A DNA stretch of 47,009 bases from an uncultured Eubacteriales bacterium (GTDB lineage Bacteria > Bacillota > Clostridia > Christensenellales > Aristaeellaceae): assembly GCA_902789795.1 (NCBI GenBank), contig CADAPM010000024.1, positions 1-47,009 on the forward strand, written 5' to 3'. A program made the translations under genes and the position numbers. Under the pieces are notes generated by a model. It was not told the DNA's origin, made no database searches, and saw nothing but the letters and a program-made list of their open reading frames with translations. How positions within the stretch are numbered: the first letter of the stretch is position 1; each line of letters starts with the position of its first letter. Positions 1 through 9,400 of this stretch are shown here, piece by piece.

Positions 1-651
1 CGGCAGGTAGTAGTTCATCATGGAGAACATGCCCTTCTTCATCTCGCCGCCGTACCAGGTGTTCAGGATCACCTGCTCGCGGGAGGTGACGTTGAAGGCC
101 ACGACAGTCTCACTATTCAGGCCCAGCTCCTTATAGTTCTCGCACTTGGCCTTGGAGGCGGTGTAGACCATGAAATCGGGCTTGAAGGTCGCTTCCTCTT
201 CCTTGGTGGGCTGGATGAACATGTTGCGCACGAAGTGGGCCTGCCAGGCCACTTCCATCACGAAACGGACGGCCATGCGGGTGTCCTTGTTCGCGCCGCA
301 GAAGGCGTCCACCACGTACAGCTTCTTGCCGGAGAGCTCCTTCTTGGCCAGGTCGCGCACGACCTCCCAGGTCGCTTCGGTCATGGGATGGTTGTCGTTC
401 TTGTATTCGTCGGACGTCCACCACACGGTGTTCTTGGAGTTTTCGTCCATCACGATGTACTTATCTTTGGGGGAACGGCCGGTGTAAATGCCGGTCATCA
501 CGTTGACAGCGCCCAGCTCGCTCAGCTGGCCCTTGTCATAACCGGTCAGGCTCGGATCCATCTCATCCTTGAACAGCTGTTCATAGGAGGGATTGTAGAC
601 GATCTCTTTGGTGCCGGTAATGCCATACTGCTTCAGGTCGATATCAGCCAT
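1..651 (-). CDS. pckA: Phosphoenolpyruvate carboxykinase (ATP), N-terminal 217 residues
   Basis: The enzyme interconverts oxaloacetate + ATP and PEP + CO2 + ADP in the cytosol; in fermenting anaerobes it often runs toward oxaloacetate. The gene is cut by the window edge, so only the amino-terminal part is seen. Family signatures are [15 protein letters not shown] near residues 57-71 (substrate-binding RSPKDK) and [21 protein letters not shown] at the truncated end, a near-invariant segment of the ATP-type family just ahead of the P-loop. The start at 651 begins [14 protein letters not shown] and has a GGAAAGGGG ribosome site about 9 nt upstream. It is transcribed alone from the promoter at 700-729. 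With ppdK at 24-27 kb the window holds two enzymes of the PEP node. The catalytic half lies outside, so intactness cannot be judged. Confidence 0.95.
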   Translation of the reverse strand, partial: MADIDLKQYGITGTKEIVYNPSYEQLFKDEMDPSLTGYDKGQLSELGAVNVMTGIYTGRSPKDKYIVMDENSKNTVWWTSDEYKNDNHPMTEATWEVVRDLAKKELSGKKLYVVDAFCGANKDTRMAVRFVMEVAWQAHFVRNMFIQPTKEEEATFKPDFMVYTASKAKCENYKELGLNSETVVAFNVTSREQVILNTWYGGEMKKGMFSMMNYYLP

Positions 652-699
652 GGGAATCTTGCCCCTTTCCTAATCAATGCGCCTCTTTCAGGCAAATAT

Positions 700-729
700 A
701 GTATAACACAAGCCTCCCCCGCGCGTCAA
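700..729 (-). promoter_or_regulatory. Sigma-A-type promoter of pckA
   Basis: On the minus strand TTGACG (724-729), an 18-bp spacer and TATACT (700-705) precede pckA by about 50 nt. Inference from consensus match only. Confidence 0.6.
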
Positions 730-753
730 TTCACCAAAGAGGGCAAAAAACGT

Positions 754-840
754 GTAGGGGCAGATCAGGTGATCATCTCGTGCGCGGTGCGCGAGGCGCT
801 TGCGCCCGCGGTGCGTGCGCGATACAACCGCCCCTGCTAC
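754..840. repeat. GTAGGGGC-type inverted-repeat element, copy a
   Basis: The stretch opens with GTAGGGGCAGATCAGGTGATC and closes with CAACCGCCCCTGCTAC, with GCGCGGTGCG-rich palindromic DNA between. The closing half matches, in reverse, the sequence at 45645-45680, and the opening half matches the ends of the elements at 41621-41730 and 45432-45568. The TAG stop codon of the neighbouring minus-strand gene (837-839) lies inside its right end. It fills the gap between pckA and that gene. Confidence 0.7.
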
Positions 841-2138
841 GGTCTTTTCAGGATGTATACCGTATTCTTTCCTCTGCCGGATGATTTCAGCCTGCCAGCT
901 TTGATCATTTTGTTGATCAGCCTGATCGCAGATGAAACACTCATCCCGGTGATCCGTTCTACATCTGCACGGGTTATGCTCTCGTTCTGTGCAAGGTATT
1001 CAAGTACAGCGTCGCTGGCGCTGTCCTCCGTTTCCGCAGTTCTCCCGGCAACCGCGGACAGGCGCGGCAGCGTGACCTTGAACACCCGCGCTGTCGTCTG
1101 AAACAGTTCTTCATGCGGTACGGACGGATAGGCATTCATCATCTTTCCGAGCCCGGTACCGTAAGCTTCGATCAGGTCAAGACGATAGAAAACATTGGCA
1201 AGCTTGGGATTTCTGCAGATCGAAATGCCGGTCAGTACATCCTCCAGCGAAAAACCGGACAGCAGGCCGCCCACAGAGACCATCTCCACCCGGTCAGAAT
1301 AGCAGCTGATCAGTGTGCTGGCAGAGAATGAATAATCACGGTGGATCACGGCGTTCAGCAGCGCTTCCCTTAGCGCCGATTCCGGATAGGCCCGATGATC
1401 TATGCGATGCAGACCTTCAAAAGTAGCAGTTTTTTCATTTCTCATGTCCAAGTAAGCGTACGCGTCATCGACCTGTTTGAGCAAAGAACCTTTAAACTCC
1501 TTGCGGTCCTGAAAAATGTCCTGTCCTCTCCCAGTGAAGGTCGCGGCCTTGATGAAATGCGGACATTGGTCAGAAAACAGAAGGGCCAGGTTGGTATATA
1601 ACCCGTCCGCTGAAAGAAACCCCAGCGTCTTCATCTGCGGCTTCTCCAATGCCAGGCCTCTTTGTAAAAACGCCTGTGCAGTATAGCTGAAAGTCAGGTC
1701 CTGGACCAGGGAACGGGTGTCCTCATAAGCATCACCATCAGTTTCTTTGATCATTTGGCGGATGACTGTTTCGGCCGCCGGAGCAGCAGAGGTGCCCTGA
1801 CGCACGTAAACACCCGCAGGCTGCAGCCCCTTCTCGCTCAGATAATAGGGCCTGCTGGTCCCGCGATTGACGATCACTTTGACGATATCCTTGCCAGAAA
1901 TACTCTCCGTCTCGTAGTGGATGAACATGGTAATATCCGGTCTCACAGAATCCCTGACAGCATTGGAGATCCGTTGGATCAGCCGGTCCGGCGCAGTCAC
2001 ACCAACGATTTCGCCGTCATCGCTGATGCCCACATATATGATGCCTCCATTCGTATTCGCAAACGCAATGATATCCTTTCGAACGCTTTCGGCATAATCC
2101 TGCTTCAGTTCTACTGTTTCGCTCTCCTGATATCGCAT
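837..2138 (-). CDS. AlbA_2/Schlafen-domain ATP-binding protein, putative transcription regulator
   Basis: The 433-residue protein begins with an AlbA_2 (Schlafen-like) domain: ESETVELKQDY, then IIAFANTNGGIIYVGISDDG, the usual signature. A central segment with ALREALLNAVIHRDYS (about residues 258-273) and GTGLGKMM is the GHKL-like ATP-binding module found in this family (formerly called AAA_4 or COG2865). The C-terminus (about 370-433) resembles a winged helix, with ITRADVERITGMSVSSAIRL. COG2865 proteins are annotated as predicted transcriptional regulators or helicase-like, but few have a proven role; some act in phage defence or stress. It has its own strong promoter at 2171-2199, whose region contains direct repeats that could be an autoregulatory operator (inference). 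The start has GGAGGGGGAGG upstream. Length is normal for the family. Confidence 0.85.
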   Translation of the reverse strand: MRYQESETVELKQDYAESVRKDIIAFANTNGGIIYVGISDDGEIVGVTAPDRLIQRISNAVRDSVRPDITMFIHYETESISGKDIVKVIVNRGTSRPYYLSEKGLQPAGVYVRQGTSAAPAAETVIRQMIKETDGDAYEDTRSLVQDLTFSYTAQAFLQRGLALEKPQMKTLGFLSADGLYTNLALLFSDQCPHFIKAATFTGRGQDIFQDRKEFKGSLLKQVDDAYAYLDMRNEKTATFEGLHRIDHRAYPESALREALLNAVIHRDYSFSASTLISCYSDRVEMVSVGGLLSGFSLEDVLTGISICRNPKLANVFYRLDLIEAYGTGLGKMMNAYPSVPHEELFQTTARVFKVTLPRLSAVAGRTAETEDSASDAVLEYLAQNESITRADVERITGMSVSSAIRLINKMIKAGRLKSSGRGKNTVYILKRP

Positions 2139-2170
2139 CCAGATCCTCCCCCTCCCACGCTTCTTGTCAC

Positions 2171-2199
2171 ATTCTAATCATTCTTTTCTTTCTTGTCAA
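2171..2199 (-). promoter_or_regulatory. Promoter of the AlbA_2 gene, with overlapping direct repeats
   Basis: Minus-strand TTGACA (2194-2199), 17-bp spacer, TAGAAT (2171-2176), about 33 nt before the start codon. On the plus strand TTCTTGTCA recurs at 2161 and 2191, each followed by CATTCTTTTC, so the promoter sits within an imperfect direct repeat of about 30 bp; GAGAAGAATG at about 2231-2240 is the inverse of the second half. Confidence 0.75.
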
Positions 2200-2301
2200 G
2201 CCATTCTTTTCACGTGAACAGAATAATGAGAAGAATGTCCCGTATTTTCTGACACTTCTGCTCTTCATCCGTGAATGTACAAAGCGGTTCCGTAATTGAC
2301 A

Positions 2302-2330
2302 TTGCAAAAAGCCGTAATAAGGCTTATATT
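2302..2330 (+). promoter_or_regulatory. Likely promoter of the glg operon
   Basis: TTGCAA (2302-2307), 17-bp spacer, TATATT (2325-2330). A small inverted repeat AAGCC-7-GGCTT lies in the spacer. An overlapping TTGACA at 2296 has no good -10 at the right distance. Confidence 0.5.
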
Positions 2331-2342
2331 TTATAAGTAGTT

Positions 2343-2372
2343 CCGTATGAGGAGAAATCTGTCCTCATACGG
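2343..2372 (+). promoter_or_regulatory. Leader hairpin ahead of glgC
   Basis: CCGTATGAGGA (2343-2353) pairs perfectly with TCCTCATACGG (2362-2372) across an 8-nt loop, starting just downstream of the predicted transcription start and 61 nt before the glgC start codon. No T-run follows, so it is not a plain terminator. It could stabilise the mRNA or bind a protein. Confidence 0.6.
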
Positions 2373-2433
2373 GAGGGACATATTACGTTCCGGAGCCCAA
2401 AAGGCACGGACAGTATCAAGGAGTGAGGGAGAT

Positions 2434-3618
2434 ATGCTGCGCAAAAAACGCTGTGTTGCCATGCTGCTCGCAGGCGGTCAGGGAAGCCGACTGGGCATCT
2501 TGACCAGTCATATGGCAAAACCCGCCGTCCCCTTCGGCGGCAAGTACCGCATCATCGACTTTCCGCTGAGCAACTGCGCCAACAGCGGCATTGACGTAGT
2601 GGGCGTGCTGACTCAGTACAGGCCTCTGGAGCTCAACGCCTACATCGGTTCCGGTGCCCCGTGGGACCTGGACCTTTCCAGCGGCGGCGCGTTCGTGCTG
2701 CCGCCTTACCAGACCGGCGCGTCCGGCACCTGGTACAAGGGCACCGCTAACGCGATCTATCAGAACATCGCGTTCATCGCCCAGTACAATCCGGATTACG
2801 TGCTGATCCTGTCCGGCGACCACATCTATAAGATGGACTACGCCGCGATGCTCAAGCACCACATCCGCCACGAGGCGGACCTGACCGTGGCCGTGCGCCA
2901 GGTGCCCTGGGAAGAAGCCAGCCGTTTCGGCATCATGAACACCGATGCCAATGATACCATCGTCGAGTTCGAAGAAAAGCCCAAGAACCCGAAGTCCAAC
3001 AACGCCTCCATGGGCGTGTACATCTTCTCCTGGGACAAGCTGCGCTCCTATCTGGAAGCCGACGAGGCCGACCCCAAGAGCTCCAACGACTTCGGCAAGA
3101 ATATCATCCCCAAGATGCTGAACGACGGCTGCAAGCTGACCGCTTACACCTTTTCCGGCTACTGGAAGGATGTGGGCACCATCGCGAGCCTCTGGGAAGC
3201 CAACATGGACATCCTGGAAGAGCGTCCCGAGATCGACCTGCATGACAAGTCCTGGCGCATCTACGCCCGCAACGAGGGCTACCTGCCCCAGTACATCGAC
3301 CAAGGCGCGGAGCTCAACCGCTGCCTCATCACCGAAGGCTGCCAGATCTCCGGCTCCGTCACCCACTCCATCTGCTCCACCGGCGTCGTAGTGGAGAAGG
3401 GCGCGCAGATCATCGACAGCGTGCTGATGCCCGGCGTGCGCGTCGCGGCCGGCGCGCGGGTGGTGCGCTCCATCATTGCTGAGAACGCGATCATCGGCGA
3501 AGGCGCCCGCGTCGGCGAGGCCGACGGGGATATCGCCGTCGTAGGTATCGGCGTCACCGTAGCGCCCGGCGCAGCGGTTGCGGCCGGCGTCCAATATGAA
3601 CCCAATCACGGAGGTTGA
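2434..3618 (+). CDS. glgC: Glucose-1-phosphate adenylyltransferase, catalytic subunit
   Basis: The enzyme makes ADP-glucose from glucose-1-phosphate and ATP, the committed step of bacterial glycogen synthesis. The 394-residue protein has the nucleotidyltransferase loop [11 protein letters not shown] at about residues 10-20, [19 protein letters not shown], the GDHIYKMDY metal-binding segment and EEKPK, followed by a left-handed beta-helix domain with hexapeptide-like repeats from about residue 290. An upstream in-frame ATG exists at 2347, but homologues start at [15 protein letters not shown] and AAGGAG/GAGGGA precedes 2434, while the earlier start would lie inside the leader hairpin. It is first in glgC-glgD-glgA; glgD follows after 5 nt. 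All catalytic motifs look intact. Confidence 0.97.
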   Translation: MLRKKRCVAMLLAGGQGSRLGILTSHMAKPAVPFGGKYRIIDFPLSNCANSGIDVVGVLTQYRPLELNAYIGSGAPWDLDLSSGGAFVLPPYQTGASGTWYKGTANAIYQNIAFIAQYNPDYVLILSGDHIYKMDYAAMLKHHIRHEADLTVAVRQVPWEEASRFGIMNTDANDTIVEFEEKPKNPKSNNASMGVYIFSWDKLRSYLEADEADPKSSNDFGKNIIPKMLNDGCKLTAYTFSGYWKDVGTIASLWEANMDILEERPEIDLHDKSWRIYARNEGYLPQYIDQGAELNRCLITEGCQISGSVTHSICSTGVVVEKGAQIIDSVLMPGVRVAAGARVVRSIIAENAIIGEGARVGEADGDIAVVGIGVTVAPGAAVAAGVQYEPNHGG

Positions 3619-3623
3619 CAGCC

Positions 3624-4745
3624 ATGAGCGATATTATGGGCCTCATTTACACGGGTGAAATGGACACCCGTCTGCGCGAACTGACTGCAGTCCGCGCCAT
3701 CGCGGCAGTACCGATCCTCGCGCGCTACCGCCTGATCGACTTCCCGCTGTCCAGCATGGTCAACAGCGGCATCCGCAACATCGGCGTCATCATGCAGCGC
3801 AACTACCGCAGCCTGCTGGACCACCTGGGCTCCGGCAAGGAGTGGGACCTGCACGGCAAGCGCGCCGGCCTGACCATCCTGCCCCCCTTCCTGACCAAGG
3901 ACAGCGTGGGCGTGTACGAAGGCATGCTGGACGCCCTGCACAGCAATCTCCCCTACCTGCGCTCCTCCAAGGAAAAGTACATCGTGCTGACCAACAGCTT
4001 CATGCTGTACAGCGCGGACTTTGAGGACATGGTGGAAGAGCATGAGAAGTCCGGCGCGGACATCACCCTCATGTACAGCAAGGACCCCGGCATCCGCCGC
4101 AGCGGCCAGGGCAAGTACTGCGAAGTCCAGGAAGACGGCACCGTCACCCAGATCGAAGTCGATCCCATGATCTCCCGCTTCGACAACACCATGCTGGAAG
4201 TCTTCTGCATGCGCCGTGAGCTGCTGATCTCCCTGATCGACCTGTCCACCAGCCGCGGACACTATCACTTCACCCGTCAGATGCTGCAGGGCGGCGTCAA
4301 CGACAAGTCCATGAAGGTGCACGGCTACGAGTGCAAGTCCAAGGTCTGGTCCATCGACTCCGTGGAAGCCTACTATCAGTGCAGCATGGACCTGCTGAAC
4401 CCGGAAAACCGCGAGACCATCTTCCCGGAAGGCCGCCCCGTGCTCACCAAGCTGCGTGATGAAATGCCCACCCGCTACCTGCCCGGCGCTCACGTCTCCA
4501 ACAGCCTGATCGCCGACGGCTGCGTGATCGAAGGCAATGTGGAAAACTGCGTCCTCTTCCGCTCCGTGCGCGTGGCGAAGGGCGCCAGCATCCGCAACAG
4601 CATCGTCATGCAGGACGGCCGCATCGACTCGATGGCGGAAGTCAACCATGTGATCATGGACAAACAGGCCTCCGTGCGTGAATCCACGCGCCTGATCGGT
4701 GCCGCCAACTACCCGGTGCTCGTCAGCAAAGGACTCACAGTGTAA
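3624..4745 (+). CDS. glgD: GlgD, non-catalytic/regulatory ADP-glucose pyrophosphorylase subunit
   Basis: GlgD pairs with GlgC in Bacillota to form a heteromeric ADP-glucose pyrophosphorylase; in characterised cases GlgD has little activity alone and raises that of GlgC. The 373-residue protein keeps the fold (LARYRLIDFPLSSMVNSGI at about 33-51, and a C-terminal beta-helix with SNSLIADGCVIEG) but lacks the glycine-rich GGxGSRL loop: the equivalent stretch is YTGEMDTRLRELTAVRAIA. That absence is what identifies GlgD. The ATG at 3624 has GGAGG 9 nt upstream, overlapping the glgC stop, which suggests coupled translation. A TTG at 3615 is in frame but has no ribosome site. A purine-rich hairpin separates it from glgA. 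Confidence 0.95.
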   Translation: MSDIMGLIYTGEMDTRLRELTAVRAIAAVPILARYRLIDFPLSSMVNSGIRNIGVIMQRNYRSLLDHLGSGKEWDLHGKRAGLTILPPFLTKDSVGVYEGMLDALHSNLPYLRSSKEKYIVLTNSFMLYSADFEDMVEEHEKSGADITLMYSKDPGIRRSGQGKYCEVQEDGTVTQIEVDPMISRFDNTMLEVFCMRRELLISLIDLSTSRGHYHFTRQMLQGGVNDKSMKVHGYECKSKVWSIDSVEAYYQCSMDLLNPENRETIFPEGRPVLTKLRDEMPTRYLPGAHVSNSLIADGCVIEGNVENCVLFRSVRVAKGASIRNSIVMQDGRIDSMAEVNHVIMDKQASVRESTRLIGAANYPVLVSKGLTV

Positions 4746-4750
4746 TTTTT

Positions 4751-4833
4751 AGTGTGAAGAGTGGAGAGTGAAGAGTGGAGTTTTGATAAGGTCAAACCTT
4801 CACTCCACTCTCCACTCTCCACTCTCAACACTT
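4751..4833. repeat. Purine-rich long hairpin, copy A (glgD-glgA)
   Basis: AGTGTGAAGAGTGGAGAGTG and following bases (4751-4780) are complementary, with few mismatches, to CACTCCACTCTCCACTCTCC and following bases (about 4801-4833), giving arms of about 30 bp around a roughly 18-nt loop. It begins 5 nt after the glgD stop. Related hairpins lie at 21.65, 27.8 and 30.75 kb. There is no T-run, so glgA is probably still in the operon. Confidence 0.85.
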
Positions 4834-4857
4834 ATTATTGAAAGGGGTGCTTCAGCC

Positions 4858-6312
4858 ATGAAGATTCTCTTTGCCGCCAGCGAATGCGTGCCGTTCATCA
4901 AGACCGGCGGTCTGGCGGATGTCGTCGGCGCGCTGGCGCCGGTGCTCGCCCGCAAGGGTCACGACGTGCGTGTGATCCTGCCGCTGTACACCGCGATCCC
5001 TGAAAAGTACGTGAACGCCATGCATCACGTGACCGACTTTGAGGTCGAGCTGGGCTGGCGCAAGCAGTACTGCGGCATCGAAGCGCTGGAGCAGGACGGC
5101 GTCACCTTCTACTTCGTCGACAACAAATACTACTTCGGCCGCAGCTACATCTACGGCCTGGGCGGCGACGAGTACGAGCGCTTTGGCTTCTTCTGCCGTG
5201 GCGTCCTGAACGCCCTGCCGCTGATCGGCTTCATCCCGGACATCCTGCATGCCAACGACTGGCAGACCGGCATGATCCCCGCGCTGCTCAAGATCCAGTA
5301 CGCCCACCTCCCCGAGTATTCCAAGATCAAGACGGTCTATACCATCCACAACCTGCAGTACCAGGGCGTGTTCGGCATCGACCAGTTCAAGGACGTGTTC
5401 GGCCTGGGCGACAGCATCTTCACCGCGGACAAGATCGAGCACTTCGGCACCGCCAACTGCATGAAGGCCGGTATCGTCTACGCCGACGAGATCACCACCG
5501 TCAGCCCCTCCTACGCCGAGGAGATCCAGACCGCCTACTACGGCGAGCGCCTGGACGGCCTGCTCAGGGCCAAGCGCAACCACCTGAGCGGCGTGCTGAA
5601 CGGCATCGACGTGGATGACTACAATCCCGCCACCGACAAGCAGATCGCCTTCAACTACTCCCTCGAAGACATGAGCGGCAAGGCCGCCGACAAGAAAGCC
5701 CTGCAGGAGCAGCTGGGCCTGGAAGTCCGCCCCGACGTGCCGCTGATCGGCATGGTGGGCCGCCTCTCCAACCAGAAAGGCCTGGACCTGGTGGACTACA
5801 TCATCGGCGAGCTCATGGAGGAGGATATCCAGCTGGTGGTGCTCGGCATGGGCGACGCCAAGTACTTCAACCTCTTCTCCTGGGCGGAGCAGCAGTACGC
5901 CGGCCGCGTGGCGGCGCGCTTCCAGATGGACATCCAGCTCTCGCACCGCATCTATGCGGGCGCTGACCTGTTCCTGATGCCCAGCCAGTTCGAGCCCTGC
6001 GGCCTGAGCCAGATGATCGCCCTGCGCTACGGCACCATCCCGGTGGTGCGCGAGACCGGCGGCCTGCGCGACACCGTGCTCAGCTACAACGAGGCCAACG
6101 GCGCCGGCAACGGCTTCTCCTTCTTCAACTACAACGCTCACGACATGCTCTACACCATCCGCCGCGCGGTCTGGTTCTACCACAACCGCCCCGACGTATG
6201 GCAGACCCTGCAGACCCGCGGCATGGAAGGCGACTACAGCTGGACCAACAGCGCGGAGACCTACCTGAGCCTCTACCAGAGCATGCTCAACCCCACCGAA
6301 GCTGCGAAATAA
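4858..6312 (+). CDS. glgA: Glycogen synthase (ADP-glucose), GT5
   Basis: It transfers glucose from ADP-glucose to the non-reducing end of alpha-1,4-glucan. The 484-residue length is normal. The N-terminal KTGGLADVVG at about residues 16-25 is the ADP-glucose binding KxGGL motif; YTIHNLQYQG, LNGIDVDDYNP, GMVGRLSNQKGLD and PSQFEPCGLSQ followed by GTIPVVRETGGL carry the remaining GT-B/GT5 signature residues, including the catalytic Glu of EPCGL. The ATG at 4858 follows GAAAGGGGTG and begins MKILFAASE, as in homologues; an ATG at 4768 would run through the repeat hairpin and is rejected. Last gene of the operon, followed by a clear terminator. Confidence 0.97.
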   Translation: MKILFAASECVPFIKTGGLADVVGALAPVLARKGHDVRVILPLYTAIPEKYVNAMHHVTDFEVELGWRKQYCGIEALEQDGVTFYFVDNKYYFGRSYIYGLGGDEYERFGFFCRGVLNALPLIGFIPDILHANDWQTGMIPALLKIQYAHLPEYSKIKTVYTIHNLQYQGVFGIDQFKDVFGLGDSIFTADKIEHFGTANCMKAGIVYADEITTVSPSYAEEIQTAYYGERLDGLLRAKRNHLSGVLNGIDVDDYNPATDKQIAFNYSLEDMSGKAADKKALQEQLGLEVRPDVPLIGMVGRLSNQKGLDLVDYIIGELMEEDIQLVVLGMGDAKYFNLFSWAEQQYAGRVAARFQMDIQLSHRIYAGADLFLMPSQFEPCGLSQMIALRYGTIPVVRETGGLRDTVLSYNEANGAGNGFSFFNYNAHDMLYTIRRAVWFYHNRPDVWQTLQTRGMEGDYSWTNSAETYLSLYQSMLNPTEAAK

Positions 6313-6328
6313 GCCTTCATTCACAAAA

Positions 6329-6360
6329 AAAGACCCGGAGATCGTTCTCCGGGTCTTTTT
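6329..6360 (+). terminator. Rho-independent terminator of the glg operon
   Basis: AAAGACCCGGAG (6329-6340) pairs with CTCCGGGTCTTT (6347-6358) over a 6-nt loop and continues into a T-run. The A-rich left side makes it potentially bidirectional. Confidence 0.92.
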
Positions 6361-6402
6361 TGATGGTTGATTGGCAGCGTTTTTGCACTTTCCTGTCAAA
6401 TG

Positions 6403-6456
6403 AAAAGTGCAATATTTGCACCTTTAGATAATCATTGGTGCAAATATTGCACTTTT
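6403..6456. repeat. Perfect 20-bp inverted repeat between convergent genes
   Basis: AAAAGTGCAATATTTGCACC (6403-6422) is exactly complementary to GGTGCAAATATTGCACTTTT (6437-6456), with a 14-nt loop. The core TTTGCACTTT/AAAGTGCAAA also occurs at about 6381-6391 and 6469-6479, so four half-sites are spread over 100 bp. It probably terminates the minus-strand glycosyltransferase transcript, but the extra half-sites are unexplained. Confidence 0.85.
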
Positions 6457-6485
6457 TTCGTCGTATTGAAAGTGCAAACTTATGC

Positions 6486-9400
6486 TCAGTAGTACAGGTT
6501 CCCAAACCAGTTCATGGCGTCCAGCCAGCCGGTGGGCACCGTCAGGCCTGAAGCGTAGGGGAAGAAGGCGATGAACAGGGCAGCCACGATCACCAGGTAG
6601 ACGACCATCAGAATCAGTGCCTTGCGCTCCGCTTTTTTGCGCACAGCGGTCAGTTTCTCCCCCGCCTTGCCGTCCGCTCCGGCGCGGTAGACCGCTTCAC
6701 TGCACAGCCAACCCTCCAGGTATTCAAAGATCAGGCCGGTGCTCAGGATGATGAAGGGGACGGACGGGAAGTAGTGATAGATGTACGTGCCACGGGGCAC
6801 CAGGGTCCAGGGCAGGTACTGCGCCAGGAACGCGATGACCAGCATCAGGGGCCGACGGTCGTACTCCCCGGCGGGAGCCAGGAAGGCGGCCGGAGCATCG
6901 GGCAGGTAGCCGCAGCCCAGGCCCTTCGTCTGCTTCGTCAGCAGGGCAATCAGGGTCAGGATCATGCAGGCAAAGCCGACCCACCACACGCCGATATTGC
7001 CGAAGGCCAGGATGGTCGTCGCATATCCGGCGGGTTCATAGCGGTCTGAGGCATAGTACATGGGCTTCACCATGGCGAAGGGCCACTCATACCAGGGAGA
7101 ATAGTAGGGATGATCCATCCCGAGGCCTGGGCTCGAGTGATAGCTGAGCATGCCCTCCGCGGCCTGGATGATGCGCTTGAGGGTGACCCCTCCGTTCGGC
7201 GCGAAGTAAGGGATGTAGGACGCGTAGTAGATCGCCGCCGGGATGCCCACGAACCAGATGAAGCAGCTCGCCACGGTAATGAGCAGGCGTCCCATCCCCC
7301 GCTCCCGGGCGGCAGCGGCGCGTTCATCCTGCGCGTCAGAGGCTTTTGCTCTCCTGATCACGTACCATCTGCGGCCCACGCTGATGAAGAACAGGATCGC
7401 CAGGCCCACGCCCGCGTAGCAGCCCGTCCACTTGCTGGCTACCGCCAGGCCCATCATCAGGCCGGACAGAGCCAGGGGCACCAGAGTCTTCCACAGTGGC
7501 CGGCCGAAGAAGTCGGCAAACATCCACCGGAACATGAAGTAGTAGCTCCAGATGATGAAGAGCACCACGAAGCTGTCGATGGTGGCCAGGCGCGTCTGCG
7601 TATAGTGCAGGGTATCCAGGGCCAGCATCAGCACGCACAGCACCGCATAACGGCGCTTTTTAAACAGCAGGCGCGCCATCAGGTAGAGCCCGGGCAGCAT
7701 CAGCACGCCCGCCAGAGTCCCCGGGAAGCGCCAGGCAAAGGGCGTCATCCCGAAGATGGCAATGCACCAGCTCATCATCACCTTGCCCAGCGGCGGGTGG
7801 GTAGTCTCGTAGGGAGACATGCCGACATAATGCTCATAGCCGGTGCGGGCATGGTAGATCTCGTCAAAGTACATGCTGTTGTACCAGCCCGGCTCGCCCT
7901 GAAGCGTGTCCTGCTCGTCAATGAGGGCGCTGACGTCGTGATCCATGGAGCTGACGGCCGAGGCCACGGGCAGCACATTGCCCTCCGCATCCCGGAACAG
8001 CACCTCCATCAGCGTGAGGCCCGCGTCCTGGGGCGTCAGGCGCACGTAGCGCCCGTAGAGGGAGAGGCCCTTGGTGCCCCGGTTGCTGCGGACATAGAAC
8101 CACTGGAACAGGTTGCCGATATCCATATCGCAGCGGTAGGCCTGGCCCCAGTTTTCTCCGTCCGAGCTGGTTTCCACGGTGAAGCCGCAATCGTACTGAT
8201 GGACGCCGCCGATAAACAGCATCCTGAAGTCGGACAGCTCTTCACCCAGGTCAAAGACCACGGATTCGGTGATCAGGATCTGCTCGTCGTAGGCGTTTTC
8301 CTCGCCGTATTCGTCGTCCCAGTCCTCCTCTTCCGGGTACTCCTCCCAGTCGTCATAGTCCTCTTCGTCGTACCAGTCCTCGGGGCCGAATTCGCCTTCC
8401 CATTCCGGGTCTTCCTCATCCCAGAGCGACGGGTCGACTTCCGAGAGCCCCATACTGGCAAAGAAGGCGTCCAGGTCTTCCACATCCTCAAAGTATGTTT
8501 CATCGTGATCATGGAGATCGGAAGTATCCTCCTCCGTATCTTCGGGGACGGCGGACGCTTCCGCGGGGACCGCCTCGGTCTCCGACGCCGCCGTATAGGC
8601 GGAGTTCGGCTCGTACCGGGCGTGGAACTCATAACCGTTCTGGGGGCTCGTGGTACTGCCCAGGTTATAGAAGGCCAGCGCCGCGTAGGCCACCGTGATC
8701 GCCAGGATCAGCAGCCAGTCCTTCTTATCCAGCTTGCGTTTTGCGCAGGAGGCGCTCAGCTCTTCTTCGACGATCTTATCGCCCAGGGATATTCTCTCAG
8801 TACCGGAGGCAGTGTTTTCCACAGCATCCGCGTCCGCAGACGCAGCTTTCCGGGCGGGCAGTTTCCAGGGCTCAAAGTCTGTAAAGACGCGCTCACAGCC
8901 GATCCAGCAGGCCAGGCTGAAGGCGCAGACATTCAGGAGCGCGGAAAGATATTCCAGCAGCCCCATGTCGCTGGCATGCCCGATCTGCGGGATGGTCAGG
9001 TGACCGCCCGCTCCGCCGATGCGCTGGTTCCGGGACAGGACGCAGCCCACGTTCAGGAAGCATCCGACCGTGGCCAGGAAGGCCGTCAGCAGGATGCGGT
9101 CGTCCTTTTCGATCCACCAGGCCCACAAAAGCAGCGGGACCGCCGGGAAGAGATACCGCTCGTGCATCATCCCGCCCATGGCGAACAGGCCGGTCATCAG
9201 CAGGCCGCCGTACAGCGGCAGATGGCGCAGCTCTCCGGCCTGGTAGCACAGCACCAGGCTCAGGGCGATCACCAATATCATCAGCGCGGTGGACCAGAAC
9301 TCCCAGCTCAGGGGCAGCACGAGGCCCAGGAGCGCCAGCACCGCCGCAGCGCACAGCGCCGCCAGCGGGATCAGGGCCCGTTTGAGGTCCTGGCGCTGTC

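Noticed and set aside
4852-6399. Minus-strand frame of 515 codons opposite glgA
   Set aside because: Ala/Val/His/Asp-rich shadow of glgA. No ribosome site or known domain.
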